A stretch of DNA of 64,000 nt, from positions 62,001 to 126,000 of IMG/VR virus record IMGVR_UViG_3300047472_000309; one strand, written 5' to 3'. Every line of letters starts with the position of its first letter. Within the stretch, counting starts at the first letter, position 1. A model generated the notes under the pieces. The model was not told where the DNA came from. It ran no database searches and saw only the letters and a list, made by a program, of their open reading frames with translations. This stretch comes from a virus. Position numbers and translations under genes: made by a program. Below, one piece after another: positions 1 through 7,370 of the stretch.

Positions 1-1
1 G

Positions 2-439
2 GACATGTCCACGGTGCTCGCGATGCCGATCAGTCAGGGCTTCTCCTCCAATGCCATGGCAGCAGGCAGTGAGATTGGCGCCGTCGCAGGTGGGGTGGTG
101 GGTGCAGGCGGGGGTCCGCTGACGGCGATCGGGGGTGCAGCACTCGGCGGGGCAGTCGGCGGCGCACTCGGTGCGGGTGCCGATGCCTTGAACAATGCCG
201 CGCAAACCATCGGCTCGATGTTCGACGATGACAATACCTTCACGGATTACATGGCGGTGTTGTCAGGCATGGGTCTTACGGACCAGATCTACTCGATGAA
301 CAAGTTCAAGCTTAACTTGACTCGCGCCATGACGAGCTGGAAGACCTGGTATAGCACGGCGCATTTTGCCAGCTTTGCCGGAGATACCTTGCCGGGCAGT
401 TTAGTTTCCGCGATCTTTGGTCGCACCGTCCGTAACTAA
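2..439 (+). CDS. C-terminal part of a glycine-rich virion-type protein (5' truncated)
   Basis: The reading frame is open to the left edge of the window, and the first ATG (position 5) has no room for a ribosome binding site, so this is probably the 3' end of a longer gene. The visible part has a Gly/Ala-rich stretch (about residues 20-60) of the GAVAGG / GGAVGGALG type, which resembles glycine-zipper or membrane-associating segments, then a compact mixed region ending in FGRTVRN. I do not recognise the family. It converges on the next gene, and the two are separated by a bracketed hairpin (447-478). Like its neighbour it has the Ala/Gly/Ser composition common in virion proteins, so a structural role is an inference. 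Confidence 0.55.
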   Translation, partial: DMSTVLAMPISQGFSSNAMAAGSEIGAVAGGVVGAGGGPLTAIGGAALGGAVGGALGAGADALNNAAQTIGSMFDDDNTFTDYMAVLSGMGLTDQIYSMNKFKLNLTRAMTSWKTWYSTAHFASFAGDTLPGSLVSAIFGRTVRN

Positions 440-446
440 TCGACGG

Positions 447-478
447 CATAGAGGCCAGGGGAAACCCTGGCCCTTATG
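447..478. terminator. Bracketed hairpin, CATA/TATG type
   Basis: GGCCAGGG (453-460) pairs with CCCTGGCC (465-472) around a GAAA loop, with CATA at 447-450 and TATG at 475-478. It lies between two convergent genes. Confidence 0.8.
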
Positions 479-500
479 ACGTTGAAATAGACGATGAAGC

Positions 501-2027
501 TTAGTCGAACGTAATGCTCTTAGCCACGTAGCCTTGGCCGGTATCCTTGTTCGTGTAGACCCCACCAATCTGCCAGTGACCGTCGGGCCAGATGTAGTAG
601 CCGTTCTGGTTCTTGACACCCGGATCGCTCAGGTCATAAGCCTGACCGGTATCCGGATTGATCGTCTTCGGGTCCGGAGCCGGGTTGACCGTTTGTCCCG
701 TATTGGGCGAAACATTCGAGTAGCCGGTCGGCACTGTGATCGGTTGAGCCCCCGAAGCCAGTGCCAAGGGGTCTTGTGTGGAGGCCGACTGACTGTTGCC
801 CTCAAACACCGTCATCGGAAACTGCGAGGCCAGTTTGTCCGCCACGGTGGATTGCTGCACCACCCCTGCCAAAGCCATCACGTTGTTGGTGCGATCCGTG
901 GTGCTCGTCACGCCCTGCTGAATCACCTTCTTAAAATCATCCGAGCCATTGGTGATCGCATTCAGATTAAATGCCGGATCGTTTTGTGTCACGTCATTAC
1001 CGTCGGCATCGGTAATGGTGGTTTCCCGATTCAGCGTGGCCCAGTCTGGATCAACGCTACTGTACGCACTGGTCAGATTGCTAAAACAGTCCGCATAATC
1101 CACCTGGTTCGTATTGGACGAGGGTGGCGGCAAATAGTACGACGAACTGAAGTCCGCCAGGATGTTCGGGTTATAGGCGTAGGCGCCACGCGCCCCCAGG
1201 CTCGCACCAATTGACATTAGGCTGTGCACATCACCACTGGCAATCACTGAAGGCAATACCCTGGCCGTAATCTGCGCGAGCATGCCGCGATCCGTAATGG
1301 CTGCTGTGAGCGAGCCGAACGAATTCGGAATCCCGTAGCCGCACGAGGTTTGAATCAGGCCCGCATACAGACCGACCTTCACCCCAACGTCGTTGATATT
1401 GAAGTTCGCACTGATACCCAGCGAGTTAATACATTCCCCGAGCGCCTGCATGCCGCCCGCGTACGCCTGGTCCACTTGCTGCATCACCCCGCCTAGCTCA
1501 GCGTAGATCTGACTACCTACCTGACCCACGGCCTGGCCTACTGCGCCCTCGGCTGCACCAATTCCGGCATTGATGGAACTGGCGATATTGTCTAGTCCTG
1601 CTAGACCGAGCGCATTGAGCGCCCCTTTGGTGACGAGCGACGCCCCGAGGATGCGCGCCATGATGTCACCCTTTTGCAGCATGGTGACACCGCGCTGAAT
1701 CTGACCCGCTACGCGCAAGCCAGCGCGCAAGCCTGCCATCACCGCCCCGGCTTCCTGGGCGATAAACTTCCCCCCGCGCAAGACGTCGGAGATGGAGAAG
1801 TCAAACTTCTGAAACAGATTCTGGACGTCCGTGATGATGGCATTGCCACCAGGGGGATTGTAGACGTCCGCGGTAGCCAGCGCGTTATCCGCTGAGCCGA
1901 CCCAGGCATTTTGCGCCAGCGCGGCTTGCTGCGCAGACATTGCACCATTGACACCCGTCAGTGCCGTGCTGGTGCTCGCGGCCACAGCGTTAGTAGCGCT
2001 CTGAACCGCATCGGTAATAGACGGCAT
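501..2027 (-). CDS. Putative virion structural protein, Ala/Gly-rich
   Basis: 508 residues, with a good ribosome binding site (GAGGA, 5 nt before ATG). The N-terminal 200 residues are rich in Ala, Gly, Ser and Gln with repeated small hydrophobic helices (GAAEGAVGQAVGQVG), resembling injected or tape-measure-like virion proteins. The C-terminal 120 residues are Pro/Asn/Gln/Thr-rich with two related motifs, NTGQTVNPAPDPKTINPDTGQ, followed by an aromatic segment (YYIWPDGHWQIGGVYTN) that could form a small beta domain. No catalytic motif was seen. It is convergent with the truncated gene at the left edge and follows the 2106-2819 gene in the same direction. A virion role is inferred from composition and context only. 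Confidence 0.6.
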   Translation of the reverse strand: MPSITDAVQSATNAVAASTSTALTGVNGAMSAQQAALAQNAWVGSADNALATADVYNPPGGNAIITDVQNLFQKFDFSISDVLRGGKFIAQEAGAVMAGLRAGLRVAGQIQRGVTMLQKGDIMARILGASLVTKGALNALGLAGLDNIASSINAGIGAAEGAVGQAVGQVGSQIYAELGGVMQQVDQAYAGGMQALGECINSLGISANFNINDVGVKVGLYAGLIQTSCGYGIPNSFGSLTAAITDRGMLAQITARVLPSVIASGDVHSLMSIGASLGARGAYAYNPNILADFSSSYYLPPPSSNTNQVDYADCFSNLTSAYSSVDPDWATLNRETTITDADGNDVTQNDPAFNLNAITNGSDDFKKVIQQGVTSTTDRTNNVMALAGVVQQSTVADKLASQFPMTVFEGNSQSASTQDPLALASGAQPITVPTGYSNVSPNTGQTVNPAPDPKTINPDTGQAYDLSDPGVKNQNGYYIWPDGHWQIGGVYTNKDTGQGYVAKSITFD

Positions 2028-2059
2028 GGTGGTCCTCGAAACAAAAAAAGAAGAAGGGG

Positions 2060-2083
2060 CATAGGGGAGGCCGAAGCCTCCCC
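2060..2083 (-). terminator. Bracketed hairpin for leftward transcription
   Basis: GGGGAGGC (2064-2071) pairs with GCCTCCCC (2076-2083). On the minus strand TATG (2063-2060) directly follows the stem, at the end of the 2106-2819 gene. Confidence 0.75.
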
Positions 2084-2105
2084 GAGCGATACAACGCGAA
2101 CTGCG

Positions 2106-2819
2106 TTAGTGCCCGTTCCGTTCCGGATTGGGATTGAACACGTCGCTGTAGTCGGGTTTATCCGGACGACGCCCTTCCTTCATCAACGTCCGAATGCTCT
2201 CCATCCCACGGGTGAACCAGGGAGCAATCTGCGGACGAATCGGAAAACCGGGGTCGTTGGCGCTGGCTTCCTTACCACGAAAAATGTAGTAGTGATCGAA
2301 CGGCAACTCAGAAGCCACAAAGAGCGCTTTGAGGTGGTCATTCTGTTCGATCTTGAAGTAGTTCGCCTCCATAATGATCTGGTGAAAATTGGCGATCCAG
2401 CGCACACCCAAGTTGCGCGTCTCGCGCTTGGCCGTCATGCCGGAGACATAACGCCAGCGGTCATCGCGCGTTGTATCTCGCACATAGCCCCAGAATCCCT
2501 CGACTGAACGAAAGCGCCCAAACTGCGGGTGCTCGAACTTTGACGCGAACTGATGCACCAGCATGCGGCCCAATTCAGTCTGCGCAAACGCATCGATGTT
2601 GATATGCGTGTTACCGTCTTCCAGAACGAGCGGATGCACCGGCACCTGCACTTCCTCCGTTACTGCTTGCATGACATTCTCCGCGGGTTTGGCTCCCGTC
2701 CTTGTATTGTCTTGTGCGTTTGCCCCAGCGCCCGACTTCTCCTGGGACGCTTCTCGGCGGCGTTCGTCACTAATGTTCGGGAAACGCACTCTTCCCTTGC
2801 GTTCACGATCATTGAACAT
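2106..2819 (-). CDS. NADAR-like (YbiA/DUF1768-type) domain protein
   Basis: 237 residues, ATG preceded by AGGA. Residues 1-65 are charged and probably disordered. Residues about 70-185 show the NADAR pattern: S105-V-E107-G-F-W, a basic segment with K131, W141, then IIMEANYFKIEQN (147-160) and an L-K-A-L-F-V-A-S helix followed by PFDHYYIF. Known NADAR proteins cleave N-glycosidic bonds, including removal of ADP-ribose from guanine bases and cleavage of riboflavin-pathway intermediates. If the assignment holds, this protein could act on ADP-ribosylated nucleic acid or an NAD-derived metabolite in the infected cell. The resemblance is by eye and some expected residues differ (for example G-F-W instead of the usual H-Y-x after SVE). 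A putative ADP-ribosyltransferase lies at 60287-61009. Confidence 0.5.
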   Translation of the reverse strand: MFNDRERKGRVRFPNISDERRREASQEKSGAGANAQDNTRTGAKPAENVMQAVTEEVQVPVHPLVLEDGNTHINIDAFAQTELGRMLVHQFASKFEHPQFGRFRSVEGFWGYVRDTTRDDRWRYVSGMTAKRETRNLGVRWIANFHQIIMEANYFKIEQNDHLKALFVASELPFDHYYIFRGKEASANDPGFPIRPQIAPWFTRGMESIRTLMKEGRRPDKPDYSDVFNPNPERNGH

Positions 2820-2882
2820 TCCTTCTATCCTCGCGCTCGATTAGTTCAACCCGAGCTGACAGCACTCGGGAACGAAGATGGC

Positions 2883-3308
2883 TCATTCGTCTCCCTTAGG
2901 TGTGTTGTCAGTCAACGTCTGAGTAGGCACCGTGCGGTCGCCCAGATTCACATCTGTGCTAAACGCAATTTCACGCCCGTGTTTATCGCGCGCGATGATG
3001 CACACCTCGAAGTGAACAAACTGCATGAACATCATGGCCTTGCAGAACACTTTCCACGTCATCTGCGGCCGGGCGAATTCCTTCGTCAAATTCCCCCGCA
3101 TGCTGGTCTGATCCTTACGCGTATTCGGTACGCCGTTACGCGGATCGTTCAGGAACGCATGCATTAGGATGTTCCACCGGTTCTCATTGACGTTCATGGT
3201 CAGCAAGAGCTTCCGGAAGAGGCGAGAGAGCACCCCGTTCGGACCGTATGTGCCGCCTACGTCCTTGTCGGTTTTGGCGAGGATGTTCGCCATCTGATTC
3301 TTTGCCAT
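2883..3308 (-). CDS. Hypothetical protein
   Basis: 141 residues from the ATG at 3308, which is preceded by CGAGG with good spacing; an in-frame ATG at 3326 has no such site, so the shorter form is preferred. It contains the helical segment LSRLFRKLLLTMNVNENRWN and an aromatic stretch (VFCKAMMFMQFVHFEVCIIA) followed by a polar tail. No known family was recognised. It may bind another phage protein or nucleic acid (basic N-terminal half), but that is speculation. It lies in the leftward block between 3359-3919 and 2106-2819 genes and probably shares a transcript with them. Confidence 0.6.
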   Translation of the reverse strand: MAKNQMANILAKTDKDVGGTYGPNGVLSRLFRKLLLTMNVNENRWNILMHAFLNDPRNGVPNTRKDQTSMRGNLTKEFARPQMTWKVFCKAMMFMQFVHFEVCIIARDKHGREIAFSTDVNLGDRTVPTQTLTDNTPKGDE

Positions 3309-3358
3309 TTGTACCTCGCGTTTCAATTGTAAATCGCTATTAAGTCCTGCGCCTTGTT

Positions 3359-3919
3359 TTACTTCTTGCCCTGCTCGAGCCCCACCTCCACCAATGCGGT
3401 GCTCAGTTCCCGCAACTGCACAAAGAGCCGTGACAGCATACGAAAGTTGTGCTCGTGGATACCGTGCGTCGCGGTGTCTGATTCACGCATCAGCTCACAC
3501 AGTCGCAGGCCCGCTACCTTAAACTTCTGCACGCTTTGTGCCACGTCCAAGTAGTAGCCGCCACTTGCGATAAAGAGCCGGTCAAACTGCACCAGCACTT
3601 CATCGGGTTTCATCCAGCCAGGCGGTATTGGCGTTTCTTTCAATACCATCGCCGAGGTATCCAGCAGACGTTTGGTGAACGCTTCCAGATTAGCGATGTC
3701 TTCACCGAGCTTCACCTGCTTGGCATAGTACGGTTGATAGCCAATGTACTTGTCCGGCTCCAGCAGGGTCAAAATTTCTTCGCAGCTCTGGCGATGCGGC
3801 TTCTTCTCCGGAATCTCCTTAAGCCGCCTCTTCAGTGCTTCGTACTGCGCGCGCGTGTTATGGTCACGCAGCCCCTGGCTGACCCGCATCACCCAGTTCT
3901 TCCAGCGATCAACGAACAT
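3359..3919 (-). CDS. Hypothetical helical protein behind an early-type promoter
   Basis: 186 residues, ATG preceded by GAGGG. Predicted almost entirely helical with many charged residues (ALKRRLKEIPEKKPHRQS; FRMLSRLFVQLRELSTALVEVGLEQGKK), no membrane segment and no recognisable motif. It is the first gene of a leftward run. The upstream gap (3920-4069) carries a TATATTAC element on the minus strand (4043 to 4036) that points at this gene, so early transcription is a reasonable guess. Function unknown. Confidence 0.6.
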   Translation of the reverse strand: MFVDRWKNWVMRVSQGLRDHNTRAQYEALKRRLKEIPEKKPHRQSCEEILTLLEPDKYIGYQPYYAKQVKLGEDIANLEAFTKRLLDTSAMVLKETPIPPGWMKPDEVLVQFDRLFIASGGYYLDVAQSVQKFKVAGLRLCELMRESDTATHGIHEHNFRMLSRLFVQLRELSTALVEVGLEQGKK

Positions 3920-4035
3920 AACGCCCTCTTTGTAAATTCGCCTATTTACGGTGCCTTTTGACCGATACTATGACTCCAGCCCCCGTCAAGCATAGGGGCA
4001 TTGGATAAGGACACCTTGTTACTTATCTCCAATTA

Positions 4036-4043
4036 GTAATATA
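4036..4043 (-). promoter_or_regulatory. Early-promoter-like element TATATTAC
   Basis: On the minus strand the sequence reads TATATTAC, about 117 nt upstream of the 3359-3919 gene and pointing towards it. The ten bases TTAGTAATAT (plus strand, 4033-4042) recur exactly at 49960-49969 upstream of another leftward gene. From memory, phiKZ early promoters are AT-rich with the consensus TATATTAC; that match is the reason for the call. Transcription start mapping would decide. Confidence 0.5.
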
Positions 4044-4069
4044 TCGCTGAGTTTTTTAAGGATACGACC

Positions 4070-4516
4070 ATGTCTGCACATCAGGAAGTCGAAGTCGTGG
4101 GGCCCGCCGATGCGGATGAGGCCGTACTCGACTATACCCAAGGAATGCGGAAGCAGATTGTTGGCGTGCTCGCTAAGAATCTGGAAAACCTCGCCGACCC
4201 CAAAATCGTGGGCACCATCTCCCAAGTGCTCGACGGCATGGACCGACAGGCGCTCGGTAAGATGAAGCTGCGCGTCGAAGAAGCGCAGGTGATGAATCAA
4301 GAAGGCATGGCGGCCAACATCGCGGAGATCTTGCGCCAGATGGGCAGCGGCGGTCATAACTTCCAAGCCGCTGAACCTGTTCCAAGGGAGGTTCCGAAGC
4401 TCGGAAGCGATGTACCCGACCCCGTCCTGGTGGAAGGGGAAGTTGCCACTACGCCGATTCAGCAAGACTTCGATTCGTTCCACGCTCAGTTTGCACCGGT
4501 GGACGGTGCAGACTAA
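4070..4516 (+). CDS. Hypothetical acidic protein
   Basis: 148 residues, ATG preceded by AAGGA with normal spacing, which is why I chose this strand over the long antisense frame (4019-4552). The N-terminal two thirds are helical (MRKQIVGVLAKNLENLADPK, ISQVLDGMDRQALGKMKLRV) and resemble small oligomerising phage proteins. The C-terminal third is acidic and Pro/Val-rich, probably flexible. It is an isolated rightward gene within a leftward block and is followed by a strong hairpin (4544-4601). A small-terminase-like or scaffold-like adaptor role would be possible, but there is no specific motif to support it. Confidence 0.6.
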   Translation: MSAHQEVEVVGPADADEAVLDYTQGMRKQIVGVLAKNLENLADPKIVGTISQVLDGMDRQALGKMKLRVEEAQVMNQEGMAANIAEILRQMGSGGHNFQAAEPVPREVPKLGSDVPDPVLVEGEVATTPIQQDFDSFHAQFAPVDGAD

Positions 4517-4543
4517 CGGAAACCCGCTCCAAACCGTGACTGT

Positions 4544-4601
4544 GCTCCGCACCCACCTCGACCGCTCCAGAAGTGGGGTCGAGGGGTGCGGGGCGTTTAT
4601 G
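4544..4601. terminator. Long bracketed hairpin
   Basis: The arm 4544-4563 pairs with 4577-4594 (one or two bulges). TTTATG at 4596-4601 follows. It ends the 4070-4516 gene and overlaps the end of the opposing gene. Confidence 0.75.
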
Positions 4602-5325
4602 CCGGTTCGGAAGGTCGAATTATGCTGAAGTATTCGACATCGATCAAGTTCAGGCCGACGAGCGACCGTCCCAGGATCTCTACAGCTTGCAGTGGATGGG
4701 CTGCACGCTTGATGACTTGCTGCAATTCTTTGTCGCTTGGCTTATCCGCGAAGAATATCGCTGGCGCGAATATTGAGACATCTTGGATAGGCGTTGCTTG
4801 CTTCGATGTGGGTCCAAAATGCAGACTCATCCAAGGATCGTACTCGTACATCAACAAGCTCGAATACGACTGCTGTTTAACGTACAGAGGAGAAAGCTCT
4901 TGTGGGCGCATATGTACGAGCTCAACCGGTGCGAGCCCTGAAATCCAGGTCGCAATGACCTTGCCCAACTCAGCTTCTTCTTCGACGCTCAGCACGTAAG
5001 GGAACGTATTAATGACGACTTTTGCACTCTCGTGATACGGGCGTACAGTCGCCTGTTCCTTCAGATAACGCACTAGCGAATTCAGGAGGAACACCGCTTT
5101 AGTCGCGCGTGAGAACTTGAGCGTCTCTACGTCGCGCTTGGAGTACAGGTCACGGTAGACCTGCATATCCACGTCTGCGAACACGTCGCAGTCGCGTTTA
5201 TGATAACTCCCGGACAACAATACAGCTTCGGCTACATGGTCGCCCATGCGTGCCAGGGTCCCGAGCCGTGTATCGAGCAGAGCATCAAGCTCGGCGTATA
5301 CGACGGCAACCGCTGATTGATCCAT
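4597..5325 (-). CDS. Hypothetical protein, 242 aa
   Basis: Starts at an ATG preceded by AGGA. A segment LLSGSYHKRDCDVFADVDM (about residues 36-54) has the look of a nucleotidyltransferase G-S...D-x-D motif, but the rest of that fold is not apparent, so I do not assign it. Other features are a basic helical middle (RATKAVFLLNSLVRYLKEQ), and a C-terminal half with aromatic and hydrophobic strands. No membrane segment. It is convergent with the 4070-4516 gene, and the shared hairpin lies at its 3' end. Function unknown. Confidence 0.6.
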   Translation of the reverse strand: MDQSAVAVVYAELDALLDTRLGTLARMGDHVAEAVLLSGSYHKRDCDVFADVDMQVYRDLYSKRDVETLKFSRATKAVFLLNSLVRYLKEQATVRPYHESAKVVINTFPYVLSVEEEAELGKVIATWISGLAPVELVHMRPQELSPLYVKQQSYSSLLMYEYDPWMSLHFGPTSKQATPIQDVSIFAPAIFFADKPSDKELQQVIKRAAHPLQAVEILGRSLVGLNLIDVEYFSIIRPSEPA

Positions 5326-5392
5326 TCATTCCTGCCAGGCTTATTGTTATTGACCTGGCGCCCCGTTAAATATCTGACATCGCCATCGGCCC

Positions 5393-5935
5393 TCAGGCCT
5401 CCGGCATTTGGCCGTGGATCGGTTTGACGAATAGCTTAATCAGCATCGCCACGACAACCCACTTATTGGCTCTGAGGTATTTTTTTACAGTATCAGTCGG
5501 TGATAGACGCGCGCTAAGGTCTTTCGACATTAGCACGTAACCTTTGTCCTCACCGTCTTCATCTGCCGCACATCCCCAGCTCAATGTATCTACCAGACCA
5601 GTAAATTTTACTTTTCCCTCACCCCAGCGGGCAAAAAAGGTGAAAGTGAGCAGCATGATAAAATCACGGGTGAACTCGTCGACCATGAAGAGATCATCGA
5701 GATGGGCTGGCCCTTCCGGCGAGACCCAGACCCAGGGTTTCTCTTGCACCACGATGTTGTTGATAAACATCAGGAGCTTTTCCCTGAGTGCCTCATCCCG
5801 GTACTGCTCCAGCACAGTTTTAATCGCCGCCTCGAAAGCCCCGGCGACGACTTCCATGTCATCGTTGGTGAACACGTTCGGGTCGGCGACATCTTTCGGA
5901 TTGCGCCATGCACTATCTGCTTTAAAACCACTCAC
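5393..5935 (-). CDS. Hypothetical protein, GTG start overlapping the upstream gene
   Basis: 180 residues starting at GTG; the upstream gene's stop overlaps it in a GTGA arrangement, which suggests translational coupling. It contains an acidic N-terminal half (FTNDDMEVVAGAFEAAIKTV), an aromatic stretch FIMLLTFTFFARWGEGKVKF and a C-terminal hydrophobic helix (WVVVAMLIKLFVKP) that could contact membranes. No family recognised. It is the last gene of the coupled run 6660 to 5393. Confidence 0.6.
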   Translation of the reverse strand: MSGFKADSAWRNPKDVADPNVFTNDDMEVVAGAFEAAIKTVLEQYRDEALREKLLMFINNIVVQEKPWVWVSPEGPAHLDDLFMVDEFTRDFIMLLTFTFFARWGEGKVKFTGLVDTLSWGCAADEDGEDKGYVLMSKDLSARLSPTDTVKKYLRANKWVVVAMLIKLFVKPIHGQMPEA

Positions 5936-6321
5936 TCCAACACCCCGTTATTTAGTAAAGTAGCGCAGTCTTTATAGGCTGCTAGAAATTGCTCGAGAAG
6001 GGCTCGCGCTTGCTCGCGACGTGACGTAACAATCGCGAAGAATAGGACCTTGCCTTCCGGATCGTCGTTGAAAGCTTGTTGTACAGCCGGGTTTTCATGA
6101 CGTTGACAGCGAAGTTGATACAGGTGATGGGCTTTAGCGTGTTCCAGATCGCCTGCTTCTCCGAAATACACGGCTTCATGCTCCGGAAAGTACAAGGCGT
6201 ACATGCCTACGGCTTTACGAAGCTCGGGAAATAAAGGCCCGACTGGCTGAGGCTCCCGTGAGAGGGCCTGAGCCAGTTCGAGCGTGATCCACTTGTCGAC
6301 GAAATAGGCGTCGATATTCAT
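5932..6321 (-). CDS. GIY-YIG-like domain protein, probably catalytically altered
   Basis: 129 residues from the ATG at 6321; a GTG 30 nt upstream is possible but lies inside the preceding small gene. The core follows the GIY-YIG endonuclease pattern: GMYALYF (39-45) as GIY, AVYFGEA (50-56) as YIG, then a helix and a final E...LLN segment. In GIY-YIG nucleases a conserved Arg follows the YIG strand; here the equivalent stretch is DLEHAKAHHL with no Arg, so nuclease activity is doubtful. It is clearly a paralogue of the N-terminal domain of the RNase H fusion at 11713-13800, which keeps Arg (LYRGRIKHL). The start overlaps the upstream 33-residue ORF by ATGA. Confidence 0.65.
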   Translation of the reverse strand: MNIDAYFVDKWITLELAQALSREPQPVGPLFPELRKAVGMYALYFPEHEAVYFGEAGDLEHAKAHHLYQLRCQRHENPAVQQAFNDDPEGKVLFFAIVTSRREQARALLEQFLAAYKDCATLLNNGVLE

Positions 6322-6419
6322 TGTTGTTTCGGTGTGACGATGACGCGACACGGCTGGGAGTCGTACATCAACTTCCAGGCACGAATTTGCGCCATCACGC
6401 GTTTGTGTACTTCAGACAT
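6318..6419 (-). CDS. Small ORF, 33 residues, coupled to both neighbours
   Basis: Reads MSEVHKRVMAQIRAWKLMYD and 13 more residues. It starts inside the last codons of the 6412-6660 gene, with GGAG five bases before its ATG, and its stop overlaps the next gene's ATG (ATGA). This packing is typical of real small phage genes. The product would be a short basic helix. Coding status is inferred from the ribosome binding site and overlaps only. Confidence 0.4.
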   Translation of the reverse strand: MSEVHKRVMAQIRAWKLMYDSQPCRVIVTPKQQ

Positions 6420-6660
6420 GGCCGCTCCAGACGAAGTGATCACTCCAGATAATAGCAACTATCCCGATCAGACCGATGAGGGCCAGAATCACGCAGATCC
6501 AGGCATCGATCGTCGTGAACCGAGACTCCTCGTCCCAGGGATAGTTGAGATCTGGCCGGTTGGTAAAGCCCAGACTTTCACCGGCTCGACCTTCGCGAAT
6601 AAAGCGCGCTTGGCGCTCCTTGGCAAGCCGCTCGTAGCCGATGTTAGTAAAGAGTCCCAT
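6412..6660 (-). CDS. Small membrane protein
   Basis: 82 residues, ATG with AAGGA five bases upstream. The N-terminal 48 residues are soluble and charged; residues about 51-72 form one strongly hydrophobic helix (AWICVILALIGLIGIVAIIW) ending close to the C terminus. This is a single-pass or tail-anchored topology. Possible roles include a small lysis or superinfection protein, but nothing in the sequence selects one. It sits directly after the polymerase beta-like fragment in the leftward block. Confidence 0.65.
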   Translation of the reverse strand: MGLFTNIGYERLAKERQARFIREGRAGESLGFTNRPDLNYPWDEESRFTTIDAWICVILALIGLIGIVAIIWSDHFVWSGHV

Positions 6661-6668
6661 GACGATCC

Positions 6669-7370
6669 TTAATTAAGACCAGTATTGGCGAGGTGCATGC
6701 AGGTCAGAATGATGCTGAGGGTCTGCGTGGACTTCACCTGGGTGCCCAGCTTCTCGATCGACTTGAGCGACACCCCGCCAGTTTTGCTGATAGCGGAATT
6801 GAGCGCATCAAAGCCTTTCTCATCCCCGCCTCGATACTTGAGCATCTCGGTGAGGTTGGCGTCCAGATTAAGTGCGGCCATAATCTGCGTCTCTGGGTAG
6901 GAGATCTTCGATCCCTTGGACTTCCCGGTCGGCTGGCCTGTGAAATCGTCCACGGACTTAGAGTCTTCAGGAATCGAGATCTTCTTGACCAGCAGCTGCG
7001 CTTGACGGCGCAGGGGGAGATCAACCACCAGGTACGGAATCGGTGACAGATACGGTGGAATATCGTTGCCATTGTCGATCCAGATCCTTTCAAAGAAGTT
7101 ATGGCCCAGTTCATCAGCCAGCTTCAGGTTCCGTTCGATGTCTAGGCGCACCAGCTTCTTATCGCCGCCTTGCGGGTGTTCTGCGAGGTTAGGCGCAATC
7201 ACCGCGAGTCGAATCTCCTGCCGCTCAAGCTTTTCCATCCATACGGCAAACGCCGCGTCGTCCATGCTGGCGAAGAGATTGCGGTAAATGTCAGTGTTAC
7301 CTGACTCCGGGATCAACTTCTCGATCCATTCGTAGATAACCGCTTCAGCAGCTGCTCGGTTTCCTGCCAT
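6669..7370 (-). CDS. Possible C-terminal fragment of a phage RNA polymerase beta subunit
   Basis: 233 residues, ATG with AGGA eight bases upstream; overlaps the preceding gene by 58 nt. Residues about 144-185, TGQPTGKSKGSKISYPETQI then AALNLDANLTEMLKYRGGD, line up with the bacterial RpoB segment [23 protein letters not shown]...[16 protein letters not shown], E160, A-L, L-x-E-M-L and an acidic pair are kept. The preceding hydrophobic strand (PYLVVDLPLRRQAQLLVKKI) occupies the place of RpoB YMLKLNHLVDDKMHAR. phiKZ-type phages split beta into N- and C-terminal genes, so this could belong to the virion polymerase. It is much shorter than a complete C-terminal half and lacks the catalytic lysine/histidine region, so another gene should hold the middle of beta. 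The alternative is an unrelated protein with a chance match. Confidence 0.5.
   Translation of the reverse strand: MAGNRAAAEAVIYEWIEKLIPESGNTDIYRNLFASMDDAAFAVWMEKLERQEIRLAVIAPNLAEHPQGGDKKLVRLDIERNLKLADELGHNFFERIWIDNGNDIPPYLSPIPYLVVDLPLRRQAQLLVKKISIPEDSKSVDDFTGQPTGKSKGSKISYPETQIMAALNLDANLTEMLKYRGGDEKGFDALNSAISKTGGVSLKSIEKLGTQVKSTQTLSIILTCMHLANTGLN

Noticed and set aside
4597-5325. Nucleotidyltransferase assignment from GSYHKRDCDVFADVD
   Set aside because: Only one motif-like segment; the remaining fold signals are missing.
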